From Clostridia bacterium (GTDB taxonomy: Bacteria > Bacillota > Clostridia > Lachnospirales > Lachnospiraceae), in NCBI GenBank assembly GCA_910575245.1, contig CAJTEN010000027.1:1-64000 (forward strand): 64,000 bases of DNA, written 5' to 3'. The notes beneath the pieces are model-generated. The model ran no database searches, was not told the DNA's origin, and saw only the letters and a program-made list of their open reading frames with translations. The position numbers were made by a program, and so were the translations under genes. Below, in pieces: positions 1 to 8,007 of this stretch. Every line of letters starts with the position of its first letter. Position 1 is the first letter of the stretch.

Positions 1-40
1 GTTTTTCCTGCTTCAATTTATCATTTAAATCATTTTCCAT
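1..40 (-). CDS. 5' end of unknown small protein, runs off the window
   Basis: An ATG at 40..38 follows an AGGAAGG Shine-Dalgarno motif at about 46-52 and reads MENDLNDKLKQEK before the window edge. It lies just downstream of the relaxase on the same strand, so it is probably part of the mobilization operon. Too little is visible to name a family. Confidence 0.45.
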   Translation of the reverse strand, partial: MENDLNDKLKQEK

Positions 41-61
41 CTTTTTTCCTTCCTGTAATTG

Positions 62-1612
62 CTATCTTGCCTGTTCCGGCTGTTTCTTCCCATTATGGGC
101 TGGCATTTCTGTCTGGACTGATCCTGTTTTTTCTGCATCACCCCCTTTCCCGGCGGAAATAGCTTTCCGTATGCTATCTGTCTCTTTTATATTTTCCTTA
201 GCTTTATGCGGTGTATTTATCTCCGGTACTGTAATCTCCATTACCTGCGCTCTGCTTCTTCCTGAAAGAATACCGCCGATCAGGTTTTCTTCTTTTTTTA
301 GTTCACGCTTTGCTTTTGCTACGGATGCAAGTTCTGCCTGAAATGATTCCTTCATTTCTGAAATCTGGTTTATCGTATATCCTTTCTGAATCAGGATTTC
401 TGCCGCTTCCTTCCACTTCTCATAGTTCGGGGCATAAAAAGTGCTTCCCTGTTTGTAATAGGAAGCACGAATTCCATTTTCTTCAATTATCTTTAACAGC
501 GCAAGAGCTGGTTTGTGTGGGTATCGCCTTTTGTATATCTGGTGCCTTGCTTCGTCCAGATCGTCCATACGGATAGCAAGATTCTTTTTCCGTTTTTCTA
601 ACTCTTCTGCAGAACGGATGCTGTGCCTACACAGGTACAGGTATTGTGACTGCAGTTTTTCAAACTTTGCAGCTTCCGCCTTGTATCTCCACATCTGGCT
701 GTAAGGCTTCCGCTTTAGCTGTCCGGTACGGTACATTTTTGCAAGAAATGCCTTTTGGTATGATGTTGGCGGAATATATCTTCGGTAATTTTTTCTGCAC
801 CCGATAATCCTTGGGGTACGGTTTCCGCTTCTTTTAACCTCATGCCGGATACCCTTTTCTATTTGGGATTCTATAGCTTCTTTTGTGTAATACCCTGAAA
901 TATCCGTAAGACGGATAAACCGCTTTTCGCCCATAGGTTTTAGAAAACTTTCTCCGTTTCTCTGCTCTACTTCATATCCCTTTAACTCCATCAGCTTCAA
1001 GAAATTTTCATAACTGTTGGCAAAAGAAATGGAATCCTCCACATCAAGGCTGATCTGGTGATCCCATTTACATGTTCCCTGTTTTGTTTTATCCCATTTC
1101 TTTAGTGATTTTTCCTCTGTTCCAACCTCAATATCCTGTATGGAAAGACCGTACTCTTTACAAAGTTCATTGACAATGGGCTGAATCTCTTTCGCCCAAT
1201 CCCCTTTCTCATATCGGTACTTTTTTCCAGTACGCCACGAAACACTGTTGAAAAGAATGTGGCTGTGAACATGCTCAGTATTGTCGTGGGTTGCATACAG
1301 ACACTGGAAATCATCACCAAAATATCTCTCCACAAACTTCTGCGTGATCTCCATAGCGGTTTCCGGTCTTACTTCCTGCTTCTTGAAGGATATGATAAAA
1401 TGGTAGCCCTGTCGCTTATCCATCTTTCCAAACTTTCGCTTTGTTGCAAGCATTTCCTGTAGAACTGTATCTACGTTGCAGTTATGGCTTCCCACCAGAG
1501 AGCCATCCTGTGTTTTCTCTTCGTCTGTAATGTAGGAAATGGCGTTTGCAAGGTGCATAGCCATGTATTTTTTCCCTGTCTGGTGGATGCAGGATAGTTT
1601 AGTGATTGCGAT
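62..1612 (-). CDS. mobA: MOB-P-type relaxase / mobilization nuclease (MobA/VirD2 family)
   Basis: This is the DNA-nicking enzyme of the mobilizable element: it would cut at oriT and stay covalently bound to the strand through a tyrosine. Counting from the first ATG (1564), residues 93-106 hold the metal-binding cluster HDNTEHVHSHILFN (three-His HxHxH plus Asn), and AISYI near residue 10 holds the candidate nicking tyrosine, just before the conserved EEKT. The reading frame stays open upstream of that ATG and encodes the N-terminus usual for this family, IAITKLSCIHQTGKKY. Translation probably starts at an ATC codon at 1612..1610, which lies 8 nt after a perfect AGGAGG; an ATG would be expected there. 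If ATC is not used, the protein starts at 1564 (500 aa) and lacks the usual first beta strand. The C-terminal half is basic and coil-rich. Confidence 0.88.
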   Translation of the reverse strand: MAITKLSCIHQTGKKYMAMHLANAISYITDEEKTQDGSLVGSHNCNVDTVLQEMLATKRKFGKMDKRQGYHFIISFKKQEVRPETAMEITQKFVERYFGDDFQCLYATHDNTEHVHSHILFNSVSWRTGKKYRYEKGDWAKEIQPIVNELCKEYGLSIQDIEVGTEEKSLKKWDKTKQGTCKWDHQISLDVEDSISFANSYENFLKLMELKGYEVEQRNGESFLKPMGEKRFIRLTDISGYYTKEAIESQIEKGIRHEVKRSGNRTPRIIGCRKNYRRYIPPTSYQKAFLAKMYRTGQLKRKPYSQMWRYKAEAAKFEKLQSQYLYLCRHSIRSAEELEKRKKNLAIRMDDLDEARHQIYKRRYPHKPALALLKIIEENGIRASYYKQGSTFYAPNYEKWKEAAEILIQKGYTINQISEMKESFQAELASVAKAKRELKKEENLIGGILSGRSRAQVMEITVPEINTPHKAKENIKETDSIRKAISAGKGGDAEKTGSVQTEMPAHNGKKQPEQAR

Positions 1613-1660
1613 TAAACATTCCTCCTTGTGTAGCTTATCATCAATAAATATCCTTCTAAT

Positions 1661-3439
1661 CTATTTTCTCCATCTTTCTAATACATCTGAAATTGTAACA
1701 GGTTCTATATTTGAATCATCTATATTTTTCCACTCTTCTCTCCATACATCACATACTTTTACATTCTGTGATTTGGGTTCTGGATTAGGTCTATCCATTT
1801 TTACAATTACAGGAACCGGTGTTGCATCACCTACCACAAGACATTGTCCCGGCGATAACGTAGGTAAAATATCAGCCACCGCATTTGTATTATTAGGAAG
1901 AAGGTTCTTTATATATGATTGATCTGCCATATTAGTCAATCTTAATGAAATAAAATTATTGCACTGAGCAAAAATTGTTGATGAAACCTCACTTGGTCTC
2001 TGACTTACAACCATTAGACTGATTCCATATTTTCTTCCTTCTTTTGCAATCCTTTCAATAGACTTTTTTGATGCTTTATAATCTGCTCCACCGTTTTGTG
2101 GTACATAATTGTGGGCTTCTTCAAAAACCATTAAAAACGGAACATTGTTCAGCTCATCCCTTCCATGTTTCAGTTTTGTATAATGAAAACAAAAATCGAA
2201 AATAAGGCGTGAGATCAAGCTGATAGTTATTGATAATACCTCAAATGGAACTCCACTTAAATCTATTATACTAACATTAGCCTTATCCAAATACCCTAAA
2301 AACTGCTTTAAAATCAATTCAAAATCATCTGATGTATATACACTTTGATCTTCTTTAGTTGGCTTCATTAAAAAGTCTAGTCGTTTATCATTAATTTTAT
2401 TTTCAAGCCTTGAAATAAATCTATTAAATTCACCATTAAATGGACCATTTGATGCTTTATCTGCTTTGCCATTTGATGTCGGAATAAATGTAAACTTATT
2501 ATTGAAATAATCATTCACATTCTTAATTTCAATTATCTCATCATTTTTATTAACAATTTTAGGAATCTGCTTTTCCCCTGAGACTTTACTAATCACCTCA
2601 TCATTCAAATTGCAAATATAATTATATACTTCCTCCATACTAAAATATACAGGTGTATCATAAGTTATTTTCTTGAGCTCTGGATTATATTTTTCCTTAT
2701 TCAAAATAACCGCTTTTCTAAATTGCGATACTTGGTTATGAGAATTAGCTTCATTGCTTTCAATAAAAATTGACTCCAACTCTTCACTATTCATCAACCA
2801 ATAGGGTAATTTCAACTTCTCTACATCTAAATAGTTTAATGTAAAAGATTGTTCTTGTGGCAATGTAAATGCCGATTTATATTCAGAATGAAGATCAAAA
2901 ATAATAACATGTGCATTTTTTTGATTCGCTGCATTCATGTTACAACTATCGGATATTCCAACTGCTTCTTGCAGAATTTTAGCTACTGTACAAGATTTAC
3001 CTGAGCCAGTGGAGCCTACGATACCTATATGCTTTCCAAAAAAAGCATTTCCATCCAAGTTTAAAATCACATCACTATTTTGAGCAATCCTGCCTAATGC
3101 AAAAGAATATACATCATTTTCCAGAAAAATTTTATCCAATATAGATTTATCTGCAATATCAACAGGTTCTGTTGGAGAAGGTAGTACCGTACTACCCGGA
3201 ATAAATTTATCATCAACCACCACTCCAACTGGTTCTGCTGACAATAAATATTTATCTTGCCCCGAATTATCCGCAATTGCTTTTATACTTTTTATTGTTG
3301 CAATTAAAAAATCAAAATTTCCTGTTTGTATTTTTAAGTACTTACCAATTTTTAATGCATTCTTATTTTTCTCAAAATCATTAAAATCCATCTTTACAAT
3401 GACTTCTACCGCCGAGCTCTCCAGCACTTTTCCAATCAT
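1661..3439 (-). CDS. herA: HerA/DUF87-family ATPase, partner of a DUF4297-like nuclease
   Basis: This 592-aa ATPase belongs to the HerA/FtsK superfamily (hexameric DNA-translocating motors). An N-terminal beta-rich region (about residues 1-100, HAS-barrel-like) precedes a Walker A motif GSTGSGKS at 142-149 and a Walker B segment PFLMVFEEAH at about 434-443. Next come the sensor-like block GISLMVVSQRPSEVSSTI and RLTNMADQ, as in HerA. Its start overlaps the stop of the upstream nuclease gene by 4 nt (ATGA, 3436-3439), so the two are translationally coupled. HerA plus DUF4297 pairs are a known two-gene anti-phage system in which a HerA hexamer assembles with the nuclease; that role here is inferred from pairing and motifs. 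The A+T content is much higher than in the flanking mobilization genes. Confidence 0.88.
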   Translation of the reverse strand: MIGKVLESSAVEVIVKMDFNDFEKNKNALKIGKYLKIQTGNFDFLIATIKSIKAIADNSGQDKYLLSAEPVGVVVDDKFIPGSTVLPSPTEPVDIADKSILDKIFLENDVYSFALGRIAQNSDVILNLDGNAFFGKHIGIVGSTGSGKSCTVAKILQEAVGISDSCNMNAANQKNAHVIIFDLHSEYKSAFTLPQEQSFTLNYLDVEKLKLPYWLMNSEELESIFIESNEANSHNQVSQFRKAVILNKEKYNPELKKITYDTPVYFSMEEVYNYICNLNDEVISKVSGEKQIPKIVNKNDEIIEIKNVNDYFNNKFTFIPTSNGKADKASNGPFNGEFNRFISRLENKINDKRLDFLMKPTKEDQSVYTSDDFELILKQFLGYLDKANVSIIDLSGVPFEVLSITISLISRLIFDFCFHYTKLKHGRDELNNVPFLMVFEEAHNYVPQNGGADYKASKKSIERIAKEGRKYGISLMVVSQRPSEVSSTIFAQCNNFISLRLTNMADQSYIKNLLPNNTNAVADILPTLSPGQCLVVGDATPVPVIVKMDRPNPEPKSQNVKVCDVWREEWKNIDDSNIEPVTISDVLERWRK

Positions 3440-4794
3440 AATTCCACCTCATCTCTAATTTTTAATATATATTCCAAATGAGATAATTTAACAAGATTTA
3501 CAACTTCTACGTTGACATCTTGCACCGATATATCTACTGGTAATCTATCAGCTATGAGAAATATATCATCCTGCCCCTCCTTATTAATGGCTGCAATACA
3601 TGCAGCTTCATCTGTACATAATTTTATTCTGTATTGCATCCATCCGTCATTTATTCTCTTTTCAGGTTCCTTAATAAATGTCTCTTCAAAAAATGTTTTA
3701 CCTCTATATCCTGTCTCCGCTTCAATCCCTTTTAAATATAAACGGCTTTCTAATTCATCTATCTGCTCATGCGTATATCCTACAAAGCAGAATACTGCTG
3801 GAGTATGTAACTTTACTTTACAGCAATATCTTGTGACATAATTTTTCAAAAACAAAACTATGTCATTGTCAAAATTTTCTATTAGAACTGGATCAATAAA
3901 GAAACACCTTTTTCTTTTATTAATGTTTAAATATGTGTTTAATTGCTTACGCTTCCTTTTAATGACTTCTCCATAATTTGATAATGATCTTGTCCATCTT
4001 GTAATCGCCGCAGTTTTTATCATTCTTAAATATTGCGTCATTTCATCTTTAGTAATATTTCGGCTATTGTCATTTTTTATAATACTTAAATCAGCAATTT
4101 TTTGTATTGCATTTGGATACACAATATCTGATACGTCATCCTTTTCAAACCCAGCCTTCTCCAAAAGCTCCTTATTTTCCTTCTCCAACTCATCATAGGG
4201 CTTTCCAACTATAAATTCAAAATGTTTCTCCAAAAAATCTTTTAAGTCACATTTAATTTCAAGATTATTTTCTGCAAAATATTTTTTTATCTTTTCCTTA
4301 TCTGTCTTCGTTTTTCTCGGTTTTTGAAGCAATTGTTCTATTTGAGCATTTTCAATTTTCATCAAATATGCAATATAATCACAAATATATTCTATATTGT
4401 CAGTCTTCAAAATGTTTTCCATTTGTTTTTCATTCAACAACTTCTTCCCTTCTTTTTCATTCGGGAAATACGCATATAAAATAAATTTTATGTCTAAACC
4501 ACGATCCATCATACAAAACGTTTTCATCATTTGTAAAATAGGTTTATACACCGTTGACCACTGAAATTTCTGCTGTTCCTCATGATATTTACATTGTATT
4601 GCTGTAACATGGTCATTAAATGATACATCAATATCTTCAACAATCCCTTCCACTTTAATTATATCATCAGAAGCTTTCAAAATCTTATTTAATGTCAGGT
4701 TAAATTGATACATAAATCCTTTAATTGTAGAATCTGCAACTCTTCCCATAATCTTTTCTATACTTGCCTCATTAAAATACGTTGCCAGAAACAT
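3436..4794 (-). CDS. DUF4297/Cap4-like PD-(D/E)XK nuclease, first gene of the HerA defence pair
   Basis: This 452-aa protein begins with the pattern of the DUF4297/Cap4 nuclease fold: GFMYQFNLTLN near 26-36, acidic EGIVEDID at 49-56, then the core strand AIQCKYHE at 65-72, equivalent to the (D/E)xK element that cuts DNA. The middle is charged and helical. The C-terminal third (from about residue 290) is mixed alpha/beta without a recognised domain. The Lys of QCKY and the acidic residues of the EDID cluster are the likely catalytic positions. It is expressed ahead of and coupled to the HerA ATPase. Assignment to the HerA-DUF4297 anti-phage type is by motif and context; the exact DUF family is not proven. 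Confidence 0.75.
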   Translation of the reverse strand: MFLATYFNEASIEKIMGRVADSTIKGFMYQFNLTLNKILKASDDIIKVEGIVEDIDVSFNDHVTAIQCKYHEEQQKFQWSTVYKPILQMMKTFCMMDRGLDIKFILYAYFPNEKEGKKLLNEKQMENILKTDNIEYICDYIAYLMKIENAQIEQLLQKPRKTKTDKEKIKKYFAENNLEIKCDLKDFLEKHFEFIVGKPYDELEKENKELLEKAGFEKDDVSDIVYPNAIQKIADLSIIKNDNSRNITKDEMTQYLRMIKTAAITRWTRSLSNYGEVIKRKRKQLNTYLNINKRKRCFFIDPVLIENFDNDIVLFLKNYVTRYCCKVKLHTPAVFCFVGYTHEQIDELESRLYLKGIEAETGYRGKTFFEETFIKEPEKRINDGWMQYRIKLCTDEAACIAAINKEGQDDIFLIADRLPVDISVQDVNVEVVNLVKLSHLEYILKIRDEVEL

Positions 4795-4836
4795 AATTCA
4801 TTTGAGCAGACATTTTATGCCTGCCCAAAATAATAA

Positions 4837-5031
4837 TTATTTCTGCAATAACATATCTATCTCATCTAAACTTATGTCCGGTTGTTCCTGCTTTTCTTTT
4901 GTATAATCTCCATACCCCATATCATACTGCTGCATAAATTTCACCATTCCTACAGGTCCTAATGCCTCCTGTAATGCCTTTATTCCCACATTTCTTATTT
5001 CAACCGGATTACTTAAATTAATATTTAGCAC
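4837..5031 (-). CDS. Small protein, putative antitoxin paired with the PIN-domain toxin
   Basis: This 64-aa acidic protein starts at a GTG that directly follows the TAA stop of the PIN gene with no spacer, so it is translationally coupled to it. The sequence (LNINLSNPVEIRNVGIKALQ...DISLDEIDMLLQK) has no clear DNA-binding fold, and its acidic C-terminal helix could occupy a PIN active site. The order is toxin first, antitoxin second, which is less usual for PIN systems. The antitoxin role is an inference from size and coupling only. Confidence 0.6.
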   Translation of the reverse strand: MLNINLSNPVEIRNVGIKALQEALGPVGMVKFMQQYDMGYGDYTKEKQEQPDISLDEIDMLLQK

Positions 5032-5469
5032 TTAAATCACCTCCCATGCAAATCTAAGCGGGTTGACTACTCTTGTCTTCAAATCCAACTTTTCTGCCAT
5101 TTTTTCAAATTTATCATCAGTTGTCAGAAGCACATCTGCATTAGCCTCCTCTGCCGCCGCAATATGAAGACTGTCAAACGTGCGGATTTTTGAAATTGAA
5201 GCTATTTCTTCAGAACGTTTTCTTATTTGGCTTGTATATGATATATGAATATCAGCTACTTTATATAAATCCAGCACTTTTCGCTTCTTATTTTCGTCTG
5301 ACATGCGAGTTATTTCAAGTTCTAAAATATCACTTCCCGCAATGACAATCTTTTTCATCTGCCCCATCTTTAAAACCGCTAAAATAGCCTCGCTCTCCAA
5401 ATGGATTCTTTCCTGCGTCTGGTCATCAAACGGTCTATTATAGCAGCAATTATCCAAGTAAACTATCAT
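5032..5469 (-). CDS. PIN-domain ribonuclease, putative toxin
   Basis: The 145-aa protein spans a whole PIN domain. The first strand is IVYLDNCCYNRPFDD with acidic residue D6, an acidic residue follows in the helix near E25, and the third and fourth acidic positions lie in TFDSLHIAAAE (D99) and VLLTTDDKF (D118/D119). PIN toxins are metal-dependent RNases that cleave tRNA, rRNA or mRNA. A small coupled gene follows, giving the layout of a toxin-antitoxin pair. It sits in the cargo between mobC and the defence genes, where it could stabilise the element. The target is unknown. Confidence 0.8.
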   Translation of the reverse strand: MIVYLDNCCYNRPFDDQTQERIHLESEAILAVLKMGQMKKIVIAGSDILELEITRMSDENKKRKVLDLYKVADIHISYTSQIRKRSEEIASISKIRTFDSLHIAAAEEANADVLLTTDDKFEKMAEKLDLKTRVVNPLRFAWEVI

Positions 5470-5717
5470 CTACAGCATTTCACCTCCAATTTTTTACCTA
5501 CATATGTTACATTGTACTTTATTTTTAGTATTTATTCAATTATCTTTACCATGTAGTTCACAATAATACAATTTATTGCCTCGTTATCCTTTTTAAGTTC
5601 TTCTCTGTATAACTCCATACTTTTTCTATAAAATTTAGTATTTGTATTCTACATTTTAAAATATCTTATTATACCATCTTCGATATTTTGACACTTTTTT
5701 ATCTCTTATATCTCTAT
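5470..5717. other. A+T-rich intergenic stretch with a possible gene remnant
   Basis: The stretch is A+T-rich. On the minus strand a 36-codon open stretch (about 5537-5644, reading NTKFYRKSMELYREELKKDN and on to VKIIE) follows a stop codon and has no clear ribosome-binding site, so it may be a remnant of a lost gene. The rest holds nothing I can name beyond probable promoter DNA for the PIN gene. Confidence 0.3.
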
Positions 5718-6056
5718 TCATATTTTTTGCTCTATAAGTACCTGAATATATTCCTTTATTTCACACATATTTTGCTTTAGTTTTATTTTATCATCATCCC
5801 TGTACATATGGGAATTATTATTTTTTACTATCTGGTTGATGTTTCCGCCAATCTTGTTTATTTCATTCCGCAGGCGCATTACTTCTACTTCCAGTTCCCT
5901 GCTCCTTGGATGCTCCGACTGGTTCAAAAGCAGGTAGCGGATATATTCTGATTCATTCATATTTTCAGCTTTGGAACGTTCTGCTAACAGTTTTGCTGTT
6001 TCTTCGGTCAGTTTGAAATGCTTCCTGATTACATTTTCGCCTTTTGGTCTTGCCAT
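5718..6056 (-). CDS. mobC: MobC-like relaxosome accessory protein
   Basis: This 112-aa basic protein has an N-terminal ribbon-helix-helix-like part (RKHFKLTEETAKLLAERSKAEN, then SEYIRYLLL) and the MobC signature VMRLRNEINKIGGNINQIVKNNN in its middle. MobC proteins bind oriT and help the relaxase melt the nic region. The gene begins directly beside the hairpin cluster interpreted as oriT, as is usual. It is separated from the relaxase gene by about 4 kb of cargo, whereas the two are normally adjacent. Confidence 0.85.
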   Translation of the reverse strand: MARPKGENVIRKHFKLTEETAKLLAERSKAENMNESEYIRYLLLNQSEHPRSRELEVEVMRLRNEINKIGGNINQIVKNNNSHMYRDDDKIKLKQNMCEIKEYIQVLIEQKI

Positions 6057-6082
6057 GTGCTACTCCTTCCTTTTGTGGAGAG

Positions 6083-6155
6083 GGCGTTCTATGGAACGCC
6101 GCAAGATACGCATTTCGTGGGCACGAAATGCTAAATCTTGTCGGGGAGTACCCCG
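6083..6155. other. Probable origin of transfer (oriT): three adjacent inverted repeats
   Basis: Just upstream of mobC lie three hairpins. The first has arms GGCGTTC (6083-6089) and GAACGCC (6094-6100). The second is a perfect 10-bp-arm palindrome GCATTTCGTG / CACGAAATGC at 6110-6131 with a 2-nt centre. The third is CGGGG-agta-CCCCG at 6142-6155. The short TAAATCTTGT between the second and third is a reasonable place for the nick. Position beside mobC and the hairpin layout are typical of MOB-P oriT sites; the nic site itself is not established. Confidence 0.6.
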
Positions 6156-6250
6156 AACCCCCTTTTTTTTGCCATATTTTACATACTGATATCAGTTCCG
6201 GCTCTTTTGATATAAGAAACCGGGAAGGTGAAATCAAAACCGCTGGAAAT

Positions 6251-6470
6251 GAAATCACCTGAAAACAGGCGGATATCAAACTATCGGTTTTTGAAATCGT
6301 CTCAAAATGCCTTGATATCAATTCCCTGTTTTCTGAAATCGCCTGAAAATATCCGGATATCAAACCTCCGGCTTTTGAAATCGCCCGAAAATGTCTTGAT
6401 ATCGATTCCTCATTTTTTGAAATCGCTTGAAAATGACCGGATATCAAACCGCTGTTTTTTGAAATCATCC
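6251..6470. repeat. Five tandem 42-bp repeats (iteron-like) with GATATC cores
   Basis: Units begin with GAAATC at exactly 6251, 6293, 6335, 6377 and 6419, with a partial sixth at 6461, so the period is exactly 42 bp. Each unit carries GAAATC, then AAAA, then the palindrome GATATC (6272, 6314, 6356, 6398, 6440). Because 42 is a multiple of three, long open frames run through it on both strands, but they encode only a 14-residue repeat and are not genes. Regular spacing near a replication gene set and oriT suggests binding sites for an initiator or partition protein. Confidence 0.75.
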
Positions 6471-6508
6471 GGGATTACAGGTGGCGGTTCCACTTTTTCG
6501 GCTATTCT

Positions 6509-6636
6509 CCCGCATACTTTGCCGCCTGCATTGTATCGGGGAGAACATCCGCTGTCAAGTATTTTAGTCCTAGCCGAAAATCCTTGACAGCGGCTGCCCT
6601 CCCCAATGAGAGGGTTGACAAGGCAAAGTATACGGG
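6509..6636. other. Long nested stem-loop, possible replication origin or structured RNA
   Basis: The outer arms cccgcatactttgcc (6509-6523) and ggcaaagtatacggg (6622-6636) pair with one mismatch. Inside, TCGGGGAG pairs with CTCCCC, and CCGCTGTCAAG pairs with CTTGACAGCGG around a loop of about 22 nt. The structure fills the gap between the 441-aa gene and the 42-bp repeats. Single-strand origins and plasmid replication control RNAs look like this, but no family was recognised. Confidence 0.5.
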
Positions 6637-6670
6637 GGTGTCGGCTGTGCCGCACTTCCCCACACATCAG

Positions 6671-7996
6671 CTATCTTTCTCTTGCAGGGTAATAGGCGGC
6701 TCTTTCTGCCACTGCCATCTGCTCCTTTGCCCCTGTCTCATAGATATGGCGGAACCTTTCTTTTTCTGTATTGGAAAGGAAAGGCGGCAGCTCTGGGTTT
6801 TCACTGAAAAGGATACCGTCATCCCGTAAAATACCGGATATCCCTTTTTTATCCACTGCTTCAAGGAAACAGCTTATTTTTGCCGCTATGCCTGCCAGTT
6901 GCGGCTTGTCGGCTTCCTCCGCTTTACCGTATGCATCCCTTGCCGCATTCTTAAGGCATACCAGTGTATTCCGGGAACATGGGATCTCTTTCTTATTGGC
7001 AAGGATATCCAGCATCACAAGCCAGTCCTTCTTCATAAAGACAGGCGCTTTCTTATCCAGTGCATTGATCTCCCTGACATGGGCAATGATTCCTCTTTTT
7101 GTCAGGGAAAAAACCGGAAGGTTGAAGGAAGCCGCCTGCGCCGCCATCTGTTCCGTCACCTGCTGGTACCCTGCCTGTTTTATCTCCTGTTGGAAGGACT
7201 TGATCCTCTCGCTGTCCGGCCTGCCCCTCTGGTAATTGTACTGGTCCATTATCCGCAAGGACTGCATTTCTTCCCAATCCCTGCGGAACTGCTCCATGGA
7301 TGCCGCTTCAAAGGTTTTCTCCCGCATGGTATGGATTTCCCGTACCGTTGCTGACAGGGAGCGTTCATTTTCTGCCTGGTAGACAAAGGGTAAAAAGTCT
7401 CCCCTGCCGGAAAACATATCCTGCCGCATCCGTATCAGCGCATCCGCAAGGTAGGCATAGCAGATACAGCTGACCTTCTCCCCGAACGGGCCTCTGATGT
7501 ACTGCTCTGTGGAAAGGCGGGTGCTCTTGGTTTTTCCGCTCCTGTAGCGGATAGTAAGGGATTTCCCTTTTGCCTGTTTCCTCGTGATCTCTTTGGAAAG
7601 CCTGCGGTTATCAAGGATCGTTATGTCTGCCTTTCCCGGCCTGTCCTTTATGCGTACGGAAAAAGAAATGCGTGTATCTGAAAAGTATGGCAATGACCTT
7701 GCCATCAGGTTTTCCATGCTGTCCTTCAGATAAATTTCCCGCTCATTTAAACAGAATGCCTTTTCCCCATCCACATGGATGAGATAGTTTCCGCTCTTTT
7801 GTAACATATCAAAATCTGCCGGGAGCTTTCCGCCATCTTCCATGATAAAATGCAGGAATTCGTGTATGTCCACATCTTTGATCCTGTATTCCTTCAATGA
7901 TTTCTCCCTTACAAATAAACTGCAAATACATTTCTGTATTTTGTTTTTACGCATGACCTGCCTGCCCTTTGAATTGCCTGAAAAAACAGGATGCAT
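6671..7996 (-). CDS. Unknown 441-aa element-encoded protein
   Basis: This is a full-length open gene in the run of element genes, starting 12 nt after the ParR-like gene. The N-terminus (from about residue 15, MRKNKIQKCICSLFVREKSL) is basic. A central region includes EQYIRGPFGEKVSCICYAYLADALIRMRQD, and the C-terminal half is helical. It has no signal peptide or membrane segment and no nucleotide-binding motif that I recognise. The start could be ATG at 7996 or, with a somewhat better ribosome site, ATG at 7954. Its context suggests a plasmid maintenance or transfer role, but no function is assigned. Confidence 0.7.
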   Translation of the reverse strand: MHPVFSGNSKGRQVMRKNKIQKCICSLFVREKSLKEYRIKDVDIHEFLHFIMEDGGKLPADFDMLQKSGNYLIHVDGEKAFCLNEREIYLKDSMENLMARSLPYFSDTRISFSVRIKDRPGKADITILDNRRLSKEITRKQAKGKSLTIRYRSGKTKSTRLSTEQYIRGPFGEKVSCICYAYLADALIRMRQDMFSGRGDFLPFVYQAENERSLSATVREIHTMREKTFEAASMEQFRRDWEEMQSLRIMDQYNYQRGRPDSERIKSFQQEIKQAGYQQVTEQMAAQAASFNLPVFSLTKRGIIAHVREINALDKKAPVFMKKDWLVMLDILANKKEIPCSRNTLVCLKNAARDAYGKAEEADKPQLAGIAAKISCFLEAVDKKGISGILRDDGILFSENPELPPFLSNTEKERFRHIYETGAKEQMAVAERAAYYPARER

Positions 7997-8007
7997 AAAG
8001 CACCCTG

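Noticed and set aside
6110..6131. Perfect palindrome considered as a CRISPR or terminator
   Set aside because: Single copy with a 2-nt centre and no T tract; better explained as part of oriT.
5965..6468. Long minus-strand open frame through the 42-bp repeats
   Set aside because: The frame is open only because the 42-bp period is a multiple of three; it encodes a 14-residue repeat, overlaps mobC and oriT, and has no ribosome site.
6251..6470. 42-bp repeats considered as a CRISPR array
   Set aside because: Repeats are contiguous without unique spacers and there are no cas genes nearby.
6228..6587. Plus-strand open frame through the same repeats
   Set aside because: Mirror of the same effect; repetitive content, no start signals, runs into the structured stem.
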